The notes beneath the pieces are model-generated. The model was not told the DNA's origin, did not search any database, and saw only the letters and a program-made list of their open reading frames with translations. From positions 77,147,001 through 77,211,000 of the forward strand of contig JALJCS010000002.1 of NCBI GenBank assembly GCA_023055355.1: a stretch of 64,000 nt of DNA. Reading direction: 5' to 3'. Shown piece by piece: positions 30,101 to 40,600 of the stretch (positions are counted from its first letter, which is position 1; each line of letters opens with the position of its first letter). Source of the DNA: Agelaius tricolor (Eukaryota > Chordata > Aves > Passeriformes > Icteridae). The translations under genes were made by a program, and so were the position numbers.

Positions 30101-33100
30101 CTGACCTTGCCAATCTGCTTCTTATTATATTAGACCTTACAAGAGGGAATAAAAGCAGAGAGATTAAACATTCTGAAATTTCAGACTTCATGAAACATGT
30201 GGTGCTTTATTCTCTGTGAAAATAACAAACCTACTGATGAGACCTTAAAAAAACAACTTTGCAAAATAAACACAGTGGTGGTTTCTGCCGAGGGCACAGG
30301 TTTTGATTCCAAAGAAGCATTAGTTATCTATAGGAAGAATAAAAATATTACTAATTTTTTTATATTTCTTTCCATTATGATCACAATTAATGAAGTTTTA
30401 TTGACTATTAGTGGAAGTGGAATATGAGCTACATGAAAGCATACTGACTGTAGCATTAGTTTGTACTACATTTAAAGTTTTATAAATATGTTAGAAATAA
30501 AATTATCTCATTCTCATCACAGTTGGGCATCTTTTGCCCTGGTTTTCAGCTTTAGCTTCTCCTAACATTGGGTTCTGATCAAATTCTGTTGATCAGATCA
30601 ATTCTCTGATAAATAGACACCCACTTTCCTCCAGGTGAGAGACAGAAAAAAAAAAATCCAAAACAAGACCTCCTAAAGCCTCCTAAAAACCAACCAAACA
30701 AAAAACTGAAGTGAAAGCTGTCAGCCAGATGGAACATTTGGATTTCTTGTATACAGTACTTCTCATTAACAATCAACACAGTTATAGCAGACTAAACATG
30801 TCTTCTAAAGCAAATGTTAAATAAAATTCCTGCTAGTTAGCATCAATAGGCTTTGCTTACATATGTTAGAGATCTCAATGTTTCCCTGACTCTGCAGAAT
30901 ACAGATAAATTTACCTTTTCTGTCTTTTCTAAGAAAGAATTTGTTTCTTAGTAAGAAATTGTGTGAAGAATTCAGTTTCTTATGCCTGTTCCCACATCTA
31001 CACTTTCCTTTTAGAATTTGTTTCTTAGTAAGAAATTATGTGAAGAATTCAGTTTCTTATGCCTGTTCCCACATCTACACTTTCCTTTTACTTCAGTATC
31101 TCTGAATATGCAAAAAAATGCGTGTCTCGGTGGTGCTGTTATTTACAATGGCTTGTGCATAACCATTGTTTATTTTGGTATGACCTGATCTTGTTGATAG
31201 TTAACTTTGCCTCCTTGGGTATTGCTGATAACGATATATTCATAACAATTGCTTTGACTTTTATTCCTTGTGAGGCAGAGAGAAAAGTATTGGCATTACA
31301 TACATCACAGCATATGCCTCTCAATGCTGTGCAACAGCTGTCATTTTGAATGATCTTCTGAAACAGAAATGAGCTGGCCCAGGATCATTCACTGGATGCC
31401 ATCTGTTGTTCACACCACAAGTACCAACTAGGAAGGTTCAAAACACATGACTTCTCTTATCATTGCATTTGAAACTGCCATTAACATCTGAAGCTTTCTG
31501 TATCCAGTCATATGAATTGGCAAAAAATAAACCACATGGAAGGAGGGACAGGGAATGATTGAAGATGCTCACTTCTGTCATTATCAAACCCTATAAGTGA
31601 GTTTTTATTCGGCATCTCAGTAAAGGTAAATCTCAGGTTAGCAATGACCTTAATCCCAGGTCAACAGAGAACTCAGCTTCCCCTGACTGCTCTTCATAGA
31701 TCTCTGTGTCTCATTTTCAGTACTTCAAATGACTCTGTACATACTCATTATTTGAGTCCTTTCTTTCCTTCAACTGGCAGGGGAGAGAAAATGGATCTGT
31801 TGAGCAAACTGTAGTGTCTGTGCTTGAAAGTGGGTGACAAGCAGCTGTAGAGAAGCTGATAAAAAATTAACCCTGGAAACCCAGCATGGGAGGGATGGAA
31901 ACTATACCCCCTCTCCTAATTAAAATTCTGATAAAATGAAAACATGCTTTAAATCACCACAGTACAAACAGGGAGATCAAAAAAACCTTCCTTTAAACAA
32001 ATGTTTAATACCACAGAGGGATAGCTAAAATATAAAACCAACTGCAAAACAGCTCTCTGGATTTTCCCCCTTGATGATTCTGGCATACACCTGATCCTAG
32101 GTCTTTGGGGTAATATTACATTTCCTTATAAAATATTTATACAGCACAGTACCTTAACCTCCTAAATCTGTATAACAACCTGTCTAGCCTAAAAGGCAAG
32201 TACAAAAACTAATGTGAACAGCCAAGATTTTATCTCTTACATCCTCCTTCCAAATGTGTTTGAGAAAAAATTGTTTTCAAACTTTTCCCCTTATATTTCA
32301 AATATCATTGTCATGCATAGCAATGGATAGACCAAAGTGAAGAATTCGATATAGATGTTCATGAATGTTTTGGGTTTTTTTTGTGATTTAGCTCCAAGTG
32401 TCCATGTGATGTCAAAGAGTATCTTCTCCTTCAGTGTCATTATTACTAAAACTAGCAATGCTTTTTGGAAAAAATGATGATGGTAATGCTTTGAAAAGAG
32501 AATAAACACATGGTTCTTTCACAATGGAGCCCATAGTCTAGCCTGAGAAGGGTGTCCTTGTGGTCTAGGGGACAGAACACAAAGACAGACATCCAAGCAA
32601 GCTCATCAGATAAGTACATAAATGCAAATTATGCTCCCCCTTTCTTATTTCTAGGGAGCATATGGGGATCTTTATTCCCTTTGTTCAGCCAAAGGTGTGT
32701 TTGAAAGAGAAGTCTGCTGAAAAGACACAGGTGAGAAGTGAGTTTTGAAGAAGAATTAGAAAAAAACAGAAATGCAAAAAGGAGAAGATAGTTGCAAGAA
32801 TAGGACAGGTGGCACAGTATGTTGAGAAGTCCCTAGGAGGACAACAAAATTATCGAGGAAATATTGAGCTATAAGCTTAATATGAGATGGTGAAGCAGGT
32901 GAGATAATCATGGAAGTATTCAGTGAAGAAGAACTTGTCCAGGAAGCTAGAGGAAAGACTCACGCTTGGAAAGTGGAGCTGTGGGCTGTTGAGGTAAGCC
33001 ATCCAGCTGGAAGAGAGACCACAGGAAGCATCCTCTCCCACAAACAGGGGGGCATCTCAACTATAAAACACTGGTGCAGCTGCTAGTTCTGTAGGCATGG

Positions 33101-34624
33101 ATCTCTGTGGACACAAAATATTTGTCTAGTAGCTGCAGTTACCCCTCTAGGAGTAGGGGTTTCATCCACTCAGCACTGCAGTCCAGGAAGCCCTAGGCTG
33201 TTATTCATATTTAAGACAGTGACCTGAGTAACCTGGGTAATCTGAGGTTTGTGTAGACACTGTGCTAACAGCAACTGGAGTCGTACAACTACCTTGTATT
33301 TTTAGCACTGAATAAGTCAGCTGGGGGGGTTTGAATGATTTGCCACCTACAGACAAAGCTTAAGTCTTACTGCCACTGGCAACCCACCATTACTTTCAGT
33401 AACAAAAGGTGTTCACCTCTGGGATTCAGACTCTCAGTTTGCTGTCTTTAAGCTGCCCTAAAAGAAAAGATGTCTTAATATTAAATTCTATGACTATTTC
33501 TGAAACATCCTTCATAAGTAATTTAAATTCTTGGGGACAAATACAGAGTAATAAAAGTATTTGGTCTCTATGAAGATTGTCATTTCTACTTTTTTTGTGT
33601 TTCTTACCTTGGTTTTCTTATAAAATTCTCTCTTTCCTCATCAAACGTGAAACTGCTGCGTAGTTTTTCTGTAAATGTATTACATTATCAACCACAGAGT
33701 CTCTTAAGGTGATTTAATTTTCACTCTACTTTTGATCACTGCATAGTTGGTAATAAAATATACTGTAGACATATTTGAAGAAAGGTGCTTTATAAATGCA
33801 AGTATCCATAAGGCATATTTAATTTTGCATTGTCTGCATGGATGGAACATTTTTAATTTTATTGTATTTGGAAGAATTGCTACTATAGACCCTTGGGAGT
33901 CTTTCTTATTTCTTAAGAGTGCATTAATATTTCTACTGACAGTACTGATGACTAATACACATATATGTGTGTATATATATGCTTTTGTACAGGTAACAAG
34001 TTCTGGGTTTTCAAGGACACTACTCTCCAGCCAGGTTATCCTCATGACTTGATAACACTTGGAAGTGGAATTCCCTCCCACGGCATTGATTCAGCAATTT
34101 GGTGGGAAGATGTTGGAAAAACCTACTTCTTCAAAGGAGATAGGTTGGTATAGGATTTCTGCAAGGGAACAATTCAGTGGATACCAGCTATACATGTTAA
34201 CCTTTTCCTCTATTTCTCAAAAAGATGAAATTTATTCCTCCTGTATAGATGGCTGTAATGTTTTCACGTCTTATAACCTAAACTATATTTTATGAGTATC
34301 TTAGAGTGGGTATAAGTATATCCAGTAGAAAAGTTCTGTTCTAGAAGTCAACAAGCAAGTCACAGTTGTGGTAAATTTAAACTTAAATATTCAAAGTGAT
34401 TTGTTTCTGTACACTCTTACATCTTTCTTTATCCACATTTCTAAACTCCAGAACATAGGTAGGCTAGACATGATCCAAAGCTTTTAAGGTCAGTGAAAAT
34501 GATTTTGCTACTATTTGATAATGAGGTAAAAAAGGGAACATAGAGCTGAACCTGGGAGCTAGAGAAGAATTTGAGCATTTTCTTGGAATTACTTCTAAAT
34601 AAATCTTATAGGGACACATATCTA

Positions 34625-34662
<38 letters not shown>

Positions 34663-37600
34663 CACAACCCCCTAACAAAAAGAAAAGCACAGGAAAAAAC
34701 CCATTAAATCCAAGGATTTTTCCATTACTGAAATACTTGTACTAGTCACTTAGTTTCTGTATCTTTATTTACCTGTAAATAAAAAAAAGGAAAGGAATGT
34801 TAGTCTGCTTTATAGAGACGTCAGGAGAATTCATTAATTTTTGAAACACTGCAAGTTGTCTGAATGATGGATTTTACAGGTTTTCAGTATGGTACTGTGT
34901 TTGTTGATTGATGTATTGCTGTGCAAATTTTGTATGCTCAGAGACAAATTATTCCTTATTAATAACTGTAATATTTCTATTAGTCTTATTAAAACTATGA
35001 CTGCTTTTGTTACTGTGTGGTACTTAGTGTTCTCAGACACTAATAGTATTCATGGATCACTTAAGAAATCAATTTAATGCACATCAGAGAATATGTTTAG
35101 GACAGTATAGTTTGTAATTTTTAGCAGTACTGTAAAAACTGCACTACAGAATGCTGCAACAAATTTTATGGTAAAAGCTATTTTTATTATTTAAAAAAAT
35201 ATAGCTCTCCATCACTCATGGTGAGGGAAGTAGATAACTAAGTCAAATTTTTGAAATGTTTTAAAACTAGGTATCATTTCAAGCATTCAATTTTCATAGT
35301 GAGTAGAAGATGCCTAAATAATTTGCTTCTTGTTGTTCTTTAAAAATTCTTTAAAAATTCAAATTCTTTTTCAGGTAATAATTTTCCAGCTCCACATACA
35401 TATTATAAAAAAATGTGTAGTAGGAATTTTTTGTGACTTTTACTTCCTTTAGGCTTTATTCAGCAATGTTCTTTTATAGTACCATGCATAGGCAGTTACT
35501 TATATTCAGGACTTTCCTAAAACACAATTGATAGTAATAGAAGACAAAAAGAACTAGCAGAGAAAACAGGTGCTGGCAGAAAAGTTGCTCCATAGACCTA
35601 ACAAGCACAATGAAACTCAGCAGGATATAAATGCAATAGAGTATGTAAGAAGAAGATTGAACATAAGCCTTGCAGAGATAATTGAGCCATTATGGGATAT
35701 TGACCATCAGTAGGAATAAACCCTTACAACAGTAAGTTTCTCAATGTGCATTGCTTATGAGATTAAATATTGGCTATAAAATAAAAATAATAATAAACTG
35801 ACCAAGCAAAAAAAGTACACAAACAAGAAAATCCCATTAGCTAAACCAGTAAGAAGATTTAAAGGTTGAACCAGTAAACAGTCATATGTCTAAAGCAGCT
35901 CATGTATGGAACATTATTGTTGTAATTTGAACTTATCTATTTCAATATTCATGATAATTCTTTTAAATAATTGTATGAAACACATGAAAGGGAAAAAATT
36001 GACTACTGAAAACATTAGTCCCTCTGTTATTCCTATCCTACCAGAACTGAGTCATTTGGGACTAGAAAATAATAGGTTTCATGAACTTCTTGACAAATGT
36101 CCTTGTTTACGCCCCTGTCTGGTCCAACTTTTTATGCACTTTAGAGTTTAAATCAATGGTTTTTTCTTCATAAACCTTAATCATTCAATGGCTTGGAATA
36201 TCATTAAGTAAATAGGCTTAGATATAGACCATAGTTTAGCAAATATTTTTCAACATCCCTTTTTCTAAAGCTATGAAGTGGACTTGGAATTTTTTTCCCC
36301 TCTGTTATTTACCAGTCTTTGAGATACAGCAACAAGTTTATATAGTCTGTAGAGCTCAAACCATCATTAGGGAGTTTGCTTGTGAACATTTGGCATGCCA
36401 AATAGAATCAAGACTGGGCTTTTCCTTACCCTGTAGACATGTTCACTACTCCAGCACAGATTGTTGAGGTGGTGTCATGATCAGTCCTTCCCTAATAGGA
36501 TCCCTAATCATTCTCATCAATGATGAAAACCCAGATGTTCTGTGATTTCAGAGTGTGCACTGAGTATGTCCTCAAAGACTTTTCATGACAGAGGACATCT
36601 TTGAAAGTCATTTAGGGCTAGTGGGAAACCAGAGGTTATTAAAAGAAGGAGCTTAAAAAGTTGAAAAGATTGGAAGAGAAAATGGAAAAGGAGAGAAATT
36701 GTGGACACCACAAATAGAGTTCTGAAATAGAGGGAGAGAAAAAGAAAATATATTTCTTTAAAAATGCAAACTAAAGACCAAGAAACTTAGACTTTAAAGA
36801 TGAGGAAGAACTGGTTTCAACACTATTAAAGTTAGAGCTTTGTTTACTACTTCTACATGTTGTTTCTGCATGTAGACTTTCAAAGATGTTTTGTATCCAA
36901 ATAAAGAGCATTGTGTTGTTGGCTGATAGCTGATGTATATGTGACTAGATTAAGAATTGAGGCTATAAAAATAATTTAAGCATAAGAAAGAAAAAATAAA
37001 TACAAATGTCTTTTTAATCTAACTTGCCAATGCCTAACTCACTGGAAATCTGCCATCTCTTAATTTCATTGAAAGTTTAAAGCCAGAGAAATGCCATACA
37101 GGGAGAAATACTGAGGAGTTTAGACCACCACACTTTTCTAAAAAGATGAAAATGTGAATCAATTAGAGTGCCTAAGTACCTTCACATTGATAAAATATCA
37201 TCCACATAAGAATTTTTTAATATATGATGACCATAACAAGGATTTCTAAAAACTGAATTCAAATGAGAAACAGGGTCAAGTTTTTAGCAGTAACCAGATT
37301 ACCAATGATAGTGATAAAACTATGCTCTAAATTGATGGAGTAAATCAAAATATGAAATGACCTACGAAAATGTTAGGATACGCAGAGGACATTAGAGATG
37401 CTGTACTCTTAGAACCAACTTGTATGCATAGCAATTTGATCAGCAATTTGATCAGCAGTAAAAGGAAAAAGAAATTATCAATATCCTCTCAAAGTGTAAA
37501 AAAATCACAAGTGTAAGTACTTCTCAGATGTTCAGGATTACTAGAATTGCACGCTGAAGCGTTTTAAGTTTGAGAAAGGCTGGCTGTCAAAAGGCACACA

Positions 37601-40600
37601 AACGGGTTGAATTTTATAATACACTGCATCTATTTAGTGATAATGAAATGAAATTAAAAGCTTCTGTAATGCATACATATGAAGAGTCAAATTAAGATTG
37701 CTGGCAGTATTTTAATTTGAATCTACTGTCACTTGCATTATTACAATATTATGAAAAGCATTAATGTACATTGGTTTTTTGCATGTATTGCATCTCTCTG
37801 TGTCACTGTGAAAAAGCCCTAGGCATCAAAATTGTGGTGATTATAAGTAAGATGCATGCTGGTTTAGTTGTTGAAGTGCAAAAATATTTCATCTTCTATC
37901 TATTTATATGAAACAGTAAATAGATTTATTTGCAATGTATGTTCAAAGAGAAGAAATCCAGTATTTCTACTTGTGGTTAATGAATGTAGCAAGTGTTAGA
38001 GGGGGAAAATATAAAGTTACTCATCTGCTATCTTACAAATGTGGGGATTTTTTCCTTTAAAAAATATTTCAGGTACTGGAGGTACAGTGAAGAAATGAGA
38101 TCCATGGACCCTGGTTATCCCAAACCAATCACAATTTGGAAAGGTATCCCAGAATCTCCTCAGGGAGCCTTTGTCCACAAAGAAAATGGTATGCAAACAT
38201 GTTCTTGTTTTAATGATTTATTTACATCCTTTATGTAAGATAGAGTAGGTGATTATAGTAGTATGTAAGATAGAGGGATGATTGACTATTCAGCTTAAGC
38301 GGTGAAGGAATTCTTGATATCTGAACAGAGTATTTCCTGCTATAGATCTGGCTTTAGTGAAAATGCTCTTTTAAGTGTTTAACTGCTCTTTTAAGTGTTT
38401 AACCTAGGGCTGAAAAAACTTTCAAATTTAGTATTATAAACCTTCATTTCCATTCTTTTTTTCTTTTGTCTTAATTCATTTTGGTTTTGTTCTCTTCTGA
38501 ATTATAGTACCTCTTAAAACAAGCTTCATAAACACAATAAATCTCTATTGAATTTTCAAGGTGTTGGCTTTTTAAATAGCTTAGGAGGTATTGCTTTCAT
38601 TTTCAAAAGCTAGCAGAGGGAAGCAAAATCTTTATCTAAGCAGAAATATGCCAATGAATTTATGTAAATCGAAGATGCCATAAGTGCATGATGTAGAAAA
38701 GCAGAGAACAGGGATTTTAGTATGATGTATTAGCTTTATCAAGATGCATCATCACATACCTAGAGTCTGGAATCTCAGCTGGATACACCAGAAAACAAAT
38801 GAGAGCAGCCAAAATCTGCTCCATCTTAGGAGAATTCATTGCTACCCAGGGGATGGTGGCTGGCTGCCAACAGAGCCCTCAGTTGCACAGAGGTTTTAGA
38901 TCCTTTTGATGGGAATAAAAATATGCATTTGTTGCATCCTATCATTGTTGGACAATTGTTATATGGCATATATGATTTATTTATTAGTAGGTTCTGAATT
39001 AATTCTGTTTACCTCATAAGACAGTACACATATATATTGCCATAATATTTTAATTTCCTTTTATTAAGAAAATAAAAATCTTTCTTTCCTTTTATAAAAC
39101 ATTTTAGTCTCCTATTTCAACCTCTAACTTGATTAAGTAATTTGCCATGGAAATGTCTAGGGTTTTTTTCAAAAATATGTTTAATTGCTTCCTTGTTTTG
39201 TGTCTGTTGCATCCAGAAGAAGAAACCCTGTCTGTATTTTGGCCTTTTTTTTGCTAGATTGGATTTTCTGTGTTGTTTTTAACTGGAAAGTAGGTCATTC
39301 AAGATGATATTGTGCATACATCACACTCAATAATTAACCGTTTTTAAATAGGCATATATGTGGAAATTGTCATAGATGTTATAGAAATATATACATGTGT
39401 ATACATCTATATCTGTGTATCTATCATCTATCTATATCTGTGCATAAATATACATATATACATATATCTATGAATATAAATATATTTTTATATATATAAA
39501 TATATATTCTGTACTGAGCTGAGGGACATGTGACTCCCATTAAAAATAAAAATTACCTTACTTTAACACTTAGAGCAGTGAGTTTGAAAGCAGAGGCAGA
39601 GCACCCATTCCTAAGGCATGAAAGACTTTTGATTACCTAAAAGGCTCTTCTCTTTCTAACCCTATTGGTTTTGATGGTCTGCTGGATTCTTTGGATGAGA
39701 AGGTTAGTAAAACATGACATGAGATTGTGAAGGAGGTGAAAGGAAAGAGGAAATTCTTGAGCATCTCAGAAATCCTATAAGGGCCCCAGGGCAGAAAGGG
39801 GACTGAAAATGACACCATAAATTTTCCAAGAAGACCACTAAGACATTTTTCCTGTAATCAAGAAAATAAAGTCTTAAGAAACAATTCACAACTTTGCTGT
39901 TGTTTGTATGAGAAGAGAAAGAAATAAAAGCAGATTCAAATAAGAAATACCACAGCTCAGTTGGAAAGAAATTGATTCAATTTTTCCTGAAACGGCTTTT
40001 GTTTCTCTGGACAGAAGCAGAGTTGATAAAGTACTTTTATTATAAACCTTCACAAGGAAACATCTGAGAGCATGTCTTTCAGGGAATTCATTTCATTTTA
40101 AAGTATATTTTTTTCCTTCTTTTATATTTTTGTTGTGCAAACTATGCAAATGAACACCTACAATAACTCTGATCATGCAGGGGATTCCTTCAGTGATGGC
40201 AAAAATTCTTGGTAATTGTGCATCAAGAGTTTTGGAAAGGATGACGAAAACCAATTTCCTACTCTAGTCAGTGTCCCAACTAAGTATCCTAAAAGCTTGT
40301 TAAGGTCCAGGTACGGGTAACACCTTTGAAACTTGCCCTGCTACTTCCCATTTTGTGACTTGTTTTCTAACACTCTGGTAGAAACTCTTAGGAAGGGATG
40401 GAAAAGAAATTTCCTTTCTTTTTGCTACATGGAATCTGAGATCACACAAAGTCTTCCAAATTGGAGAAATCTTTCTTTCTACCTTGAGAGCAGCACAGAA
40501 AATTTAACTTGCTGAAGTGGATGATGGGACAATTTTTAGGTAGAAGAAGGAGAAAAGGTAGTCTACTTTATTAGTCCAGTGGCCTTTTTTGCCTTATACT

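Larger units (their letters stand above)
25836..33992 (+). other. MMP16 intron (8.2 kb)
   Basis: The donor GTAAGA is at 25836 and the acceptor TTTTGTACAG ends at 33992. It contains a sense CR1 3' end directly abutting an antisense CR1 ORF2 endonuclease fragment (28390-29140), a near-perfect 77-bp tandem duplication (30937-31090) and a short GAAGGAGGAGGGAACTTCTC-type direct repeat near 27357-27404. The rest is AT-rich single-copy-looking DNA in which I recognise nothing. Confidence 0.9.
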
